From contig NZ_LMOJ01000001.1 in the NCBI RefSeq assembly GCF_001424165.1, positions 523,194 to 587,193 of the forward strand: a stretch of 64,000 bases of DNA, written 5' to 3'. Origin of the DNA: Massilia sp. Leaf139 (GTDB taxonomy: Bacteria; Pseudomonadota; Gammaproteobacteria; Burkholderiales; Burkholderiaceae_D). Positions 8,880 through 16,883 of the stretch are shown here, one piece after another (position 1 is the stretch's first letter; each line of letters opens with the position of its first letter). Position numbers and translations under genes: made by a program. The notes beneath the pieces were generated by a model. It saw only the letters and a program-made list of their open reading frames with translations, was not told where the DNA came from and ran no database searches.

Positions 8880-10283
8880 ATGACCGTCCGCACCCCTGTT
8901 CGTACCCGGTTCGCCCCCAGCCCGACCGGCTATCTCCACCTCGGCGGCGCCCGCACCGCGCTGTATTCCTGGGCCTACGCCCGCCATTTCGGCGGGACGT
9001 TCATCCTGCGCATCGAGGACACCGACCTCGAGCGCTCGACGCCGGAAGCGGTGCAGGCGATCCTGGACGGCATGCAGTGGCTGGGCCTCGCGCACGACGA
9101 AGGCCCGTTCTACCAGATGCAGCGCATGGATCGCTACCGCGAAGTCGTCAAGGGCATGCTGGAAGCCGGTACCGCCTACCTGTGCTACTGCTCGCCGGAA
9201 GAAGTCGAAGCCATGCGCGAGCGCATGCGCGCAGCCGGCGAGAAACCGCGCTACGACGGCACCTGGCGTCCCGAGCCGGGCAAGACCTTGCCCGCCGTGC
9301 CGGAAGGCGTGAAGCCGGTGGTGCGCTTCAAGAATCCGCTGGACGGCGAAGTAACCTGGAACGACGTCGTCAAAGGCCCGATCACGATCGCCAACAAGGA
9401 GCTCGACGACCTGATCATCGCGCGTCCGGACGGCACGCCGACCTATAACTTCTGCGTCTCGGTCGACGACTGGGACATGCGGATCACCCACGTGCTGCGC
9501 GGCGACGACCACGTCAACAACACCCCGCGCCAGATCAACATCCTGCGCGCCCTGGGTGCCGAGCTGCCGGAATACGGCCACCTGCCGATGATCCTGGGCC
9601 CGGATGGCCAGAAGCTGTCCAAGCGCCACGGCGCCGTCAGCGTGATGCAGTATCCGGAGCAGGGCTATCTGCCGGAAGCCATGCTGAACTACCTGGCGCG
9701 CCTGGGCTGGAGCCATGGCGACGACGAAATCTTCACGATGGAACAGTTCACCGAGTGGTTCAACCTCGAGCACCTGACCGCCTCGGCGGCCCAGTTCAAT
9801 CCGGAAAAGCTGGCCTGGCTGAACAACCATTACATCAAGGCGGCCGACAACGAACGCCTGGCCGCGCTGGTGCGTCCGAAAATGGACAGCCAGGGCGCGC
9901 AGTTCGAAGGCGCTCCCGCCTTGCCGGGCGTGCTGGCGCTGGTGAAGGATCGCACCAACACCATCAACGAGCTGGCCGACGCGGCCATGCTGTTCTACCG
10001 CCAGCCGCAGCCGGACGCGGCCCTGCTGAGCCAGCACCTGACCGATACGGTGCGTCCTGCGCTGGCCGCGTTCGCCGAGCGCTGTCAGACGGTCGAATGG
10101 AACAAGGCCGCGCTGGCCGCCATGCTCAAGGAAGTACTGGCAGCGCACGGGCTCAAGATGCCGCAGATCGCCATGCCGCTGCGTTTGCTGGTCACCGGCC
10201 AGCTGCAGACGCCGGCCATCGACGCAGTGCTGGAACTGTTCGGCCGTGAGACCGTGTTGGCCCGTGTAGGGAAGGGACTGTAA
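8880..10283 (+). CDS. gltX: Glutamyl-tRNA synthetase
   Basis: A 467-residue class I aminoacyl-tRNA synthetase that charges tRNA-Glu. The HIGH-type element is [11 protein letters not shown] (His20), and the KMSKS-type loop is KLSKR (residues 245-249). The length is normal for bacterial GluRS of the discriminating or non-discriminating type, which sequence reading alone does not settle. The ATG lies 30 bp after the preceding TAG. That TAG is itself part of a TAGAAT hexamer (8847-8852), but I see no matching -35. Three tRNA-Glu genes and two tRNA-Ala(GGC) genes follow directly. A gltX/tRNA-Ala(GGC) neighbourhood also occurs in Escherichia coli. Confidence 0.97.
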   Translation: MTVRTPVRTRFAPSPTGYLHLGGARTALYSWAYARHFGGTFILRIEDTDLERSTPEAVQAILDGMQWLGLAHDEGPFYQMQRMDRYREVVKGMLEAGTAYLCYCSPEEVEAMRERMRAAGEKPRYDGTWRPEPGKTLPAVPEGVKPVVRFKNPLDGEVTWNDVVKGPITIANKELDDLIIARPDGTPTYNFCVSVDDWDMRITHVLRGDDHVNNTPRQINILRALGAELPEYGHLPMILGPDGQKLSKRHGAVSVMQYPEQGYLPEAMLNYLARLGWSHGDDEIFTMEQFTEWFNLEHLTASAAQFNPEKLAWLNNHYIKAADNERLAALVRPKMDSQGAQFEGAPALPGVLALVKDRTNTINELADAAMLFYRQPQPDAALLSQHLTDTVRPALAAFAERCQTVEWNKAALAAMLKEVLAAHGLKMPQIAMPLRLLVTGQLQTPAIDAVLELFGRETVLARVGKGL

Positions 10284-10347
10284 TTCGGACGTAATGCGGG
10301 CTTGTCGTTCGCGACTGCAATCCGTTTGATCTTCTTCAAAACGGTAT

Positions 10348-10376
10348 TTGCGTAATGCAAGAACCCCCGCTATAAT
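10348..10376 (+). promoter_or_regulatory. Sigma-70 promoter of the tRNA array
   Basis: TTGCGT (10348-10353), a 17-bp spacer, and a perfect TATAAT (10371-10376). The predicted start near 10383 leaves a leader of about 13 nt before the first tRNA-Ala. Confidence 0.75.
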
Positions 10377-10395
10377 GCTCGCACTTCAGCAGTAC

Positions 10396-10471
<76 letters not shown>

Positions 10472-10500
10472 AGTTGAAGTGTTGTAATCGGTAGTTCAGG

Positions 10501-10576
10501 GTCCCCATCGTCTAGAGGCCTAGGACATCACCCTTTCACGGTGAGTACCGGGGTTCGAATCCCCGTGGGGACGCCA
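10501..10576 (+). tRNA. tRNA-Glu (anticodon TTC), copy 1
   Basis: The acceptor GTCCCCA pairs with TGGGGAC, the anticodon loop CTTTCAC gives TTC, and the CCA is encoded. The body is identical to the other two Glu copies. It lies 29 nt after the first tRNA-Ala. Confidence 0.97.
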
Positions 10577-10640
10577 AGATGCCGGCAGAGGTTTGCCGGA
10601 CGCTGCGCCAGCGGCAGCGGTAGTAGAAGCAGTGGCAATA

Positions 10641-10649
10641 TGGTATGAT
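10641..10649 (+). promoter_or_regulatory. Internal extended -10 before the second Ala-Glu unit
   Basis: TGG followed by TATGAT (10644-10649), 15 bp before the second tRNA-Ala. No clear -35 is seen. This fits a second promoter carried along when the Ala-Glu unit was duplicated. Confidence 0.4.
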
Positions 10650-10664
10650 GTTGTTTTACCCGTG

Positions 10665-10740
<76 letters not shown>

Positions 10741-10792
10741 CGTTGAAGAATACGCAGTAAATCGCGTAGCAGGCAGTATCGGTAGTTCCAGG

Positions 10793-10868
10793 GTCCCCAT
10801 CGTCTAGAGGCCTAGGACATCACCCTTTCACGGTGAGTACCGGGGTTCGAATCCCCGTGGGGACGCCA
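10793..10868 (+). tRNA. tRNA-Glu (anticodon TTC), copy 2
   Basis: Identical in sequence to the copy at 10501. The anticodon loop is CTTTCAC and the CCA is encoded. Confidence 0.97.
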
Positions 10869-10912
10869 AGAATTTGGCAGCAGTAGTACATTAGCAGTCG
10901 GAACAGTTTTAG

Positions 10913-10988
10913 GTCCCCATCGTCTAGAGGCCTAGGACATCACCCTTTCACGGTGAGTACCGGGGTTCGAATCCCCGTGGGGACGCCA
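10913..10988 (+). tRNA. tRNA-Glu (anticodon TTC), copy 3
   Basis: Identical tRNA body. The 44-nt spacer before it differs from the other spacers, so this copy arose by a separate event from the Ala-Glu unit duplication. It is followed within 12 bp by a terminator. Confidence 0.97.
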
Positions 10989-11000
10989 GTCAAAGCAAAA

Positions 11001-11030
11001 AAAGCCGCTGAAAAGCGGCTTTTTGCTTTT
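11001..11030 (+). terminator. Rho-independent terminator of the tRNA array
   Basis: AAAGCCGCT (11001-11009), loop GAAA, AGCGGCTTT (11014-11022), then a T-rich run. The stem can be extended by the flanking A- and T-rich tracts. Confidence 0.9.
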
Positions 11031-11059
11031 CCACTTTGTTTTTCTCGACCATCCCGCCT

Positions 11060-12226
11060 ATGTCCACTTCCCCCAGCGCCTGTTCCACGCCATCGCTGGC
11101 GATCTTCTGCAAGGTCATCGACAACTACGGCGACATCGGCATCTGCTGGCGCCTCGCGCGTCAGTTGCACATCGAGCATGGGGTTGCGGTCACGCTCTGG
11201 GTCGACGACCTGGTCAGCTTCCGCCGGATCTGCCCCGAAGTCGATCCGGCAGCGTCCATTCAGCAGGTGGCGGGCGTCGCGGTGCGCCACTGGCGCGGCC
11301 AGGACGACGACTACACCCCGGACGAGGTCGCCGACATCGTCATCGAATTTTTCGCCTGCGACATTCCGCCCCGGTATATCGAGGCGATGGCCGCGCGCAC
11401 GCCCAAGCCCGTGTGGCTGAACCTGGAAGGCTTGACGGCGGAGGAGTGGGTCGAAGGCTGCCATGCCTTGCCGTCCATGCATCCGCGCCTGAAGCTGACC
11501 AAACATTTCTTCTTCCCCGGCTTTACTGAAAAAACCGGCGGGCTGCTGCGCGAAGCCGGCCTCGAGCGCGAACGGCGCGCCTTCCTGGCCGATCCGCAAG
11601 GGACGCGCACTTTCCTGCGCGCCCTCGGCCTGACGGACGGCGAACTCGATGCCCTGAAAGTGTCGCTGTTTTGCTATCCACATGCCCCGGTCGCCGAATT
11701 GTTCGCGGCCTGGCAGGGCGGGGCCAGCAAGGTCGCCTGCCTTGTGCCGGAAGGGGTCGCATCGGAAGCGGTCGCAGCCTTCCTGGGAACGGGAGCGCGC
11801 GCAGGCGCCGTTGCCACCCGCGGCGCGCTGACCGTGCGCGTACTGCCGTTCGTGCCCCAGCCCCACTACGACCGCCTGCTGTGGGCCTGCGACCTGAATT
11901 TCGTGCGCGGCGAGGATTCCTGGGTGCGTGCCCAGTGGGCCGGCAAGCCTTTCGTCTGGCACATTTATCCGCAAGACGAGAACCTGCACCACAAGAAATT
12001 ACGCGCTTTCCTGGCACGCTATGCGCCCGAGATCGCCAGCCTGCAGGCGCTGATGCTGGAATGGAACGGAGCGGGCACGGGCCCAGCCGACTGGCCTGCC
12101 TTATGGGCGGCACTGCTGGCCGATCAGGCGCAGATCGAGCGCCGTTCCGAGGAATGGCAGGACGCAATGTCGCGCAATGGCGACCTGGCATCCAACCTGC
12201 TGCGCTTTGCTGCTTCACTTCGTTAG
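11060..12226 (+). CDS. earP: EF-P arginine rhamnosyltransferase EarP
   Basis: A 388-residue glycosyltransferase that moves rhamnose from dTDP-rhamnose onto Arg32 of elongation factor P, which activates EF-P to relieve ribosome stalling at polyproline. Family motifs are DNYGDIG near the N-terminus (Asp21 and Asp25 in this numbering) and GEDSWVRAQWAGKPFVWHIYPQ in the C-terminal lobe, with the conserved Glu. The efp gene follows 68 bp downstream and encodes Arg at position 32, the substrate expected for EarP. The ATG at 11060 is preferred over an upstream TTG at 11036 that falls just past the tRNA terminator. Confidence 0.95.
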   Translation: MSTSPSACSTPSLAIFCKVIDNYGDIGICWRLARQLHIEHGVAVTLWVDDLVSFRRICPEVDPAASIQQVAGVAVRHWRGQDDDYTPDEVADIVIEFFACDIPPRYIEAMAARTPKPVWLNLEGLTAEEWVEGCHALPSMHPRLKLTKHFFFPGFTEKTGGLLREAGLERERRAFLADPQGTRTFLRALGLTDGELDALKVSLFCYPHAPVAELFAAWQGGASKVACLVPEGVASEAVAAFLGTGARAGAVATRGALTVRVLPFVPQPHYDRLLWACDLNFVRGEDSWVRAQWAGKPFVWHIYPQDENLHHKKLRAFLARYAPEIASLQALMLEWNGAGTGPADWPALWAALLADQAQIERRSEEWQDAMSRNGDLASNLLRFAASLR

Positions 12227-12243
12227 GCACGGCCCGCGTTACG

Positions 12244-12252
12244 TGGTATCAT
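12244..12252 (+). promoter_or_regulatory. Extended -10 for efp
   Basis: TGG followed by TATCAT (12247-12252), 42 bp before the efp ATG. It would allow efp transcription independent of earP. No strong -35 is visible. Confidence 0.45.
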
Positions 12253-12294
12253 GCTCGGTTACTGCAACCCCTTTTTTAGATTACTCATACTCCT

Positions 12295-12870
12295 ATGAAA
12301 CCCGCAAAAGAGATCCGTGTCGGCAACATCATCATGGTTGATGAGAAGCCTTTTATCGTGCTGCGTTCCGATGTCAACGGCTCGAGCCGCACGGGCTTCA
12401 CCTACAAGTGGAAGATGAAGAATCTTCTGACCAACGCTCCGCTGGAAAACGTGTTCCGTGGCGATGACAAGTTCGACGTCGTCGTGCTGGACAAGAAGCC
12501 GGTGACCTACTCGTACTTCGCCGATCCGCTGTACGTCTTCATGGACGAAGAGTACAACCAGTTCGAAATCGAAGAAGAGAACCTGGGCGATGCACTGCAC
12601 TACCTGAAAGACGGTATGCAATGCGAAGCCGTGTTCTATGACGGCAAGGCCATCTCGGTCGAACTGCCGACCACGATCGCACGCCAGGTTGTGTACTCGG
12701 AGCCTGCGGTGAAGGGCAACACCTCGGGTAACGTCCTGAAGGAAGCCAAGATCGAAAACGCCATCGAAGCCCACCAGCACATCGTCATGGTGCCGCTGTT
12801 CGTGAGCCAGGATGACACCATCGAGATCGACACCCGCACCAACGAATACAAGCGCGTTGTACGCAACTAA
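12295..12870 (+). CDS. efp: Elongation factor P (Arg32 type)
   Basis: A 191-residue translation factor that binds between the P and E sites and promotes peptide bonds at consecutive prolines. The loop reads DVNGSSR with Arg at residue 32, the residue rhamnosylated by EarP. Lysine is found there in the EpmA/EpmB type. Three beta-barrel domains are expected over this length, and the C-terminal TRTNEYKRV is typical. An intrinsic terminator follows at 12910. The upstream earP makes the modification system complete within 1.8 kb, apart from the dTDP-rhamnose genes, which are not in the window. Confidence 0.98.
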   Translation: MKPAKEIRVGNIIMVDEKPFIVLRSDVNGSSRTGFTYKWKMKNLLTNAPLENVFRGDDKFDVVVLDKKPVTYSYFADPLYVFMDEEYNQFEIEEENLGDALHYLKDGMQCEAVFYDGKAISVELPTTIARQVVYSEPAVKGNTSGNVLKEAKIENAIEAHQHIVMVPLFVSQDDTIEIDTRTNEYKRVVRN

Positions 12871-12909
12871 GCCGTAACTAAGACACTGCTGTAGCACGTT
12901 CTGCGAAAA

Positions 12910-12940
12910 AACGCTGCCCTCACCGGCAGCGTTTTTTTTT
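12910..12940 (+). terminator. Rho-independent terminator after efp
   Basis: AACGCTGCC (12910-12918), a 6-nt loop, GGCAGCGTT (12925-12933), then a run of T. Confidence 0.92.
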
Positions 12941-13024
12941 CGTCCCTGCGCTCCCGCTGGAAATGGTGCTGAAGAGAAAGCACTGCTATGCTAATGCTTT
13001 ACTAATAAATAAGATGGGGACAGC

Positions 13025-14623
13025 ATGGATCGCAGGGATTTCGTTCGACTCGGCGTAGCAGCCGGCGCCGTGGTGGGCGTGGCGGGGAGCGTGGCGGCGG
13101 CGCCGAAAGCGGCGACAGGCGCCGACGACCTGCTCGAGGCCGGCGTGCGTGAGCAGGGTGCGGCCATGGCGGCCGGCAAGACGAGTTCGCAGCAACTGGT
13201 CAAGCGCTACCTGGCGCGCATCGCCGCCGTCGACAAGGCCGGCCCGCGCCTCAATTCCGTCATCGAACTCAATCCCGACGCACTCAAGATTGCCGCCGAA
13301 CTCGACCGCGAGCGCGCGGCCGGCAAGCTGCGCGGCCCGCTGCACGGGATTCCGGTGCTGTTGAAGGACAACATCGCCACGGGCGACAAGATGAGCACCA
13401 GCGGCGGCTCGCTGGCGCTGGACGGCGTGCGCGCCACCCGCGACGCCTTCGTGACGGAACGCCTGCGCGCCGCTGGCGCCGTCATCATCGGCAAGACGAA
13501 TCTGTCGGAATGGGCCAACATGCGCTCGACCAATTCCGTCAGCGGCTGGAGCGCGCGCGGCGGCCAGACGAAGAACCCGCACGCCCTCGACCGCAACACC
13601 AGCGGCTCGAGCTCCGGCTCCGGCGCGGCCATCGCCGCCAGCCTGGCCACGCTCGCGGTCGGCACCGAGACCGACGGCTCCATCGTCTCGCCAAGCTCGA
13701 GCTGCGGCATCGTCGGCCTGAAGCCGACCCTGGGTCTGGTCAGCCGCAGCGGCATCATCCCTATCGCCCATTCCCAGGACACGGCCGGCCCGATGACCCG
13801 CAGCGTGGCCGACGCCGCCCTGATGCTGGCCGCCATGACCGGCGTCGACGGCGACGATGCCGTCACCAAGGAGAGCCAGGGCAAGGTGGCCGACTACGCC
13901 GCGGCCCTGCGCCTTGACGGCCTGCGCGGCAAGCGCATTGGCGTCGCACGCAATTTCTTCGGCGGCAGCACGGCGGTCGACGAGGTGGTCGAAAAGGAAC
14001 TGGCCATCCTGAAGGCGCAGGGCGCGATCCTGGTCGACGTCAAGGTGCCGAACACCAACAAGTACAACCAGACCGAGGTCGAAGTGCTGCTGTGCGAATT
14101 CAAGCCGGATCTGGCCGCCTACCTGGCTGCCTATGCGCCGCATGCGCCGGTCAAGAACATGGCCGACGTGATCGCCTTCAACGAGAAGAATGCGGCGCGC
14201 GAAATGCCGCATTTCGGCCAGGAGCACCTGATCGCCTCGCAGCAGAAAGATGGGCTCGACTCGAAAGCCTACCGCGAGGCGCTGGCGAACAACCGCCGCT
14301 ATTCGCGCGAAGAGGGTATCGACAAGATCATGCGTGAGGAAAAGCTCGACGCCTTGGTGGCGCCGACCGGCGGCCTGGCCTGGCTGACCGACTACATCAA
14401 CGGCGACCACTACGGCATGAGCTTCTCGTCGCCCGCTGCCGTGGCCGGCTATCCGCACATCACCGTCCCGGCCGGCTTCGCGCATGGGCTGCCGGTGGGC
14501 ATTTCCTTTGTGGGCGGCGCCTACAGCGAGGCGACCCTGATCGGCATGGCCTATGCCTACGAGCAGGCATCGAAGCGCCGTCGGGCGCCGCGCTATCCGG
14601 CCTCGGTCAACCGCAAGGCCTAA
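13025..14623 (+). CDS. Exported amidase-signature hydrolase
   Basis: A 532-residue amidase-signature enzyme using the Ser-cisSer-Lys triad. The lysine is in VLLKDNI, and the glycine/serine-rich core NTSGSSSGSGAAIA with DGSIVSPSSSCGIVGLKPT holds the serines. The N-terminus MDRRDFVRLG followed by a hydrophobic Ala/Val/Gly run and an AAA cleavage region looks like a twin-arginine signal, so the folded enzyme is probably exported. It stands alone between the efp terminator and a convergent gene pair. The substrate is unknown. It is not a GatA subunit, since no gatB or gatC is nearby and it has a signal peptide. The gene ends 50 bp before the convergent lipoprotein gene. Confidence 0.88.
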   Translation: MDRRDFVRLGVAAGAVVGVAGSVAAAPKAATGADDLLEAGVREQGAAMAAGKTSSQQLVKRYLARIAAVDKAGPRLNSVIELNPDALKIAAELDRERAAGKLRGPLHGIPVLLKDNIATGDKMSTSGGSLALDGVRATRDAFVTERLRAAGAVIIGKTNLSEWANMRSTNSVSGWSARGGQTKNPHALDRNTSGSSSGSGAAIAASLATLAVGTETDGSIVSPSSSCGIVGLKPTLGLVSRSGIIPIAHSQDTAGPMTRSVADAALMLAAMTGVDGDDAVTKESQGKVADYAAALRLDGLRGKRIGVARNFFGGSTAVDEVVEKELAILKAQGAILVDVKVPNTNKYNQTEVEVLLCEFKPDLAAYLAAYAPHAPVKNMADVIAFNEKNAAREMPHFGQEHLIASQQKDGLDSKAYREALANNRRYSREEGIDKIMREEKLDALVAPTGGLAWLTDYINGDHYGMSFSSPAAVAGYPHITVPAGFAHGLPVGISFVGGAYSEATLIGMAYAYEQASKRRRAPRYPASVNRKA

Positions 14624-14673
14624 ACAATTGTTTGGGCGGAGCCAACATTTGTTTGCTCCATCTTCCTTGAAGC

Positions 14674-15153
14674 TCAGCCGCGCTTGGCGCGCTCGAAAGC
14701 CGGGCCCCACAGCGGGTGGCCCTGTTCGCCTGCCTCGAGCGTGAAGTCCGGATCGATCTTCAATGCCTTTTCGAAGGCCTGCTCGCACTGCTTCGGACGC
14801 GAGGTCACGCAATAACTGAAGGCCGTGTACTTCAGCGCCGCGACGCGGATGCGTACCGGCGAGCCGTTGCGGATGTCGTTCGAATTCAGGCGCTTGATGG
14901 CCCCGTTGAAATCACCCTCGTTGTACAGGCGGATGCCTTCGCGCAGCGCGGCCTGGTCGCGTCCGGGCTGGGTGTCGCCTTTCGGCTCGCTGCGCGCGGC
15001 CGGGCGGTCGTCGTCCTGAGCGGCACGCGGCAGCGTGCGCACATGGGTGCGATCCGGCTTGCGCTCGAACAGCGGCGCCAGTTCGGCGCAGCCGGCCAGC
15101 AGGGCGCTTGCCAGGAGGGTGGCGAGCAGCTTGGGAGGAAGGGTTCGGGACAT
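14674..15153 (-). CDS. TssQ-like TPR lipoprotein
   Basis: A 159-residue lipoprotein. The signal peptide ends in LLAGC (Cys22, lipidation site). After a low-complexity linker comes a TPR-like stretch: GIRLYNEGDFNGAIKRL, CVTSRPKQCEQAFEKALKIDP, then the ending EQGHPLWGPAF. The latter, with the CVT/C pair, recalls the TssQ family of type VI secretion-associated lipoproteins, but no secretion-system gene is present here. The start at 15153 was chosen for AGGAGG 5-10 bp upstream and because the lipobox then falls correctly. It is the second gene after the PEGA protein, 10 bp apart. TssQ assignment is from memory of the family. Confidence 0.65.
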   Translation of the reverse strand: MSRTLPPKLLATLLASALLAGCAELAPLFERKPDRTHVRTLPRAAQDDDRPAARSEPKGDTQPGRDQAALREGIRLYNEGDFNGAIKRLNSNDIRNGSPVRIRVAALKYTAFSYCVTSRPKQCEQAFEKALKIDPDFTLEAGEQGHPLWGPAFERAKRG

Positions 15154-15163
15154 GGCTGCCTCC

Positions 15164-16690
15164 TTATTGGGCTTGCGCCGTGAAATCGTGTTCGATGACG
15201 CCCGACTCGCGCGCACCCGCGTCGACCGTCATGGTGTGTTCGGGGAAGTTCGGGTTGGCGATCCGGATCGTGTGGGGGCCCGGCGCCAGCGTCAGGCGCT
15301 TGATCGGCGGACTGACGCCGCGGTCGACGCCGTCGACATAGACAGTGCCCCAGGGCTTGATCAGGAGTTTATAGGTGGTGCCGTTGACGACCGCGCCAGC
15401 GGCTCCTGTGCCCGCTGCCGCCGGCATGACTGGCGCTGCCGTGACCGGCAGGCCCGGTTCGGATTCCGGCGCCGCGCCTGTGGTGGCGTCGAGCGGACTG
15501 TCGGCCGGCTGCGCACCCGCCGGCTGGTCGGTCGCAACGGCCTCGGCTGGCGGGGCGACGACGGTCTCGCCGGCATCGAGGCCGGGCGCGCGTTCGGCCG
15601 GCGGCAGGCTCAAAGGCATGACGTCGCGCGCATCGTTCTGCTGGAAGTAGGAGACGAGGGCGCCGCCGGCCGCCAGCACGACGATGGCGGCGCCGGCGAT
15701 CATGCCCCAGCGCTGGGCGCGGCCGCTGCGGCCCGCGGCGAGGCGAGCCTGGGTGGCGCCGGCCGGCTGTGCGCCCGGCGGGATGCCCGCGGACGGCTTG
15801 CGCGGTGCGGCGCGCGGCGCTTCGGCACTGGCCTGGGGCGGCGGCGGTGGCGCAACATGTTCGGTGGCACGCGGCGGCGGTTCGCCGGCTGACTGGCTGG
15901 CAGGCTTGCGCAACATGCCGGCTTCGGTTTTTTCGCGCAGGCTGAGCGGTTCGGCCGGCGTCGGCTCCAGGTTGTCCGGCACGGCGGTCTCGGGAGCGGC
16001 GATCGCCACCGGCTCCGGAACCGGATTTTCGACGGGTGCGGGCGCGATGGCTGGCGCGGAGAAATCGCCGCCGTGCGCATCTTCGTTCGGCGGTGAAACG
16101 GTCTCCGGGGCATCCACGGCGGGCGGCGGCGCAACGCTTTCGACGGGCGCCGTAGTCTCGGTCTGCCCGACGGGTTCAACAAACTGTTCATCATCGCCCT
16201 GCCGCACAGCCGGCGCCAGCACCCCGGCCGAGGCCTCGACACCCAGCAGGGTGCGCATGGCGTCGACCGTCGCCGGACGCAGCCTGCGGTTCGGCCCCAG
16301 GCAGGAGTCCAGCCCCTTGGTGAGCTGCTCGCTGTAGTTGTCGTACAGGCGTGGCCCGAGGGGGCCTTCCGGCGGCAGCTCGGCCGTGATGGCGTAGTGG
16401 ACGACCAGCGCCAGCGCGTGCAGGTCGGCCGGGAGATCGGAAGAGGGGGCCGCGTCCTCGGCCGCCGGCAGCAGCAAGGCTTCGCCATTGGCCAGCATGA
16501 CCAGCGTGTCGGGCGTGATCGCCCGGTGCGGCGCGCCGCTCGCGTATTGCCGCTCGAGCGAATCGAGGGTGTGGCGCAGCAGATTGCGGCACCAGGTCTC
16601 GTTCACCAACGCCGGCGTGTGCTCGACGATGTCGCGCACCGGACGCCCGTCCGCGAACGGGGTGTAGATCGTTGTATTCTGGCTGGTCAT
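15164..16690 (-). CDS. Pseudokinase C-lobe / transmembrane / PEGA protein
   Basis: A 508-residue protein with an unusual build. Residues ~30-165 read like the C-lobe of a Ser/Thr kinase: HRAITPDTLVM in place of HRDIKPxNxL (the catalytic Asp is Ala), DLHALALVVHYAITAELPPE in place of DIYSLGxxLYELLTG, and NRRLRPATVDAMRTLLG at the end. No ATP-binding N-lobe precedes it and no DFG is seen, so it cannot be a kinase. A Pro/Ala-rich linker leads to one membrane helix (MIAGAAIVVLAAGGALVSYF). The outer segment ends in a PEGA domain (GTVYVDGVDRGVSPPIK ... LAPGPHTIRI). It probably is a scaffold across the inner membrane, partnered with the downstream lipoprotein. Confidence 0.7.
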   Translation of the reverse strand: MTSQNTTIYTPFADGRPVRDIVEHTPALVNETWCRNLLRHTLDSLERQYASGAPHRAITPDTLVMLANGEALLLPAAEDAAPSSDLPADLHALALVVHYAITAELPPEGPLGPRLYDNYSEQLTKGLDSCLGPNRRLRPATVDAMRTLLGVEASAGVLAPAVRQGDDEQFVEPVGQTETTAPVESVAPPPAVDAPETVSPPNEDAHGGDFSAPAIAPAPVENPVPEPVAIAAPETAVPDNLEPTPAEPLSLREKTEAGMLRKPASQSAGEPPPRATEHVAPPPPPQASAEAPRAAPRKPSAGIPPGAQPAGATQARLAAGRSGRAQRWGMIAGAAIVVLAAGGALVSYFQQNDARDVMPLSLPPAERAPGLDAGETVVAPPAEAVATDQPAGAQPADSPLDATTGAAPESEPGLPVTAAPVMPAAAGTGAAGAVVNGTTYKLLIKPWGTVYVDGVDRGVSPPIKRLTLAPGPHTIRIANPNFPEHTMTVDAGARESGVIEHDFTAQAQ

Positions 16691-16786
16691 TTTGCTAAAC
16701 GTTTATTTTTAGCAAAACTATGCCAGATTTACAGCATCTGTGTTTTCAACGAATCAATCGTGCGCGCCGGCGCGCCTGGCCGCCTC

Positions 16787-16850
16787 CCATGCGGCGTTGC
16801 ACCGTCTCGCCGTACTAGCGTACTGTCTTCGACGATGCGCCTTGCCTGAG
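16787..16850 (+). repeat. Intergenic repeat family A, copy 2
   Basis: CCATGCGGCGTTGCACC at one end and ATGCGCCTTGCC at the other, with TACTGTCTTCGACGATGCG matching copy 3 (inverted at 56918-56980). It lies 34 bp beyond the dbpA stop in the gap between dbpA and the divergent-side PEGA gene start. Read in the direction of dbpA, it has the same orientation as the copy behind fabF. Confidence 0.75.
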
Positions 16851-16883
16851 AGGCAGCCAGGCGCACCGGCGTCTGTAATATAG

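Noticed and set aside
6192-10148. Very long minus-strand open frame (over 1300 codons) across the ligase fusion and gltX
   Set aside because: It crosses two well-supported plus-strand genes, has His/Gln/Arg-rich composition typical of antisense frames in high-GC DNA, and shows no domain.
13025-14623. Amidase as GatA of the tRNA-dependent amidotransferase
   Set aside because: It carries a Tat-like signal peptide and has no gatB or gatC neighbour, so an exported amidase is a better reading.
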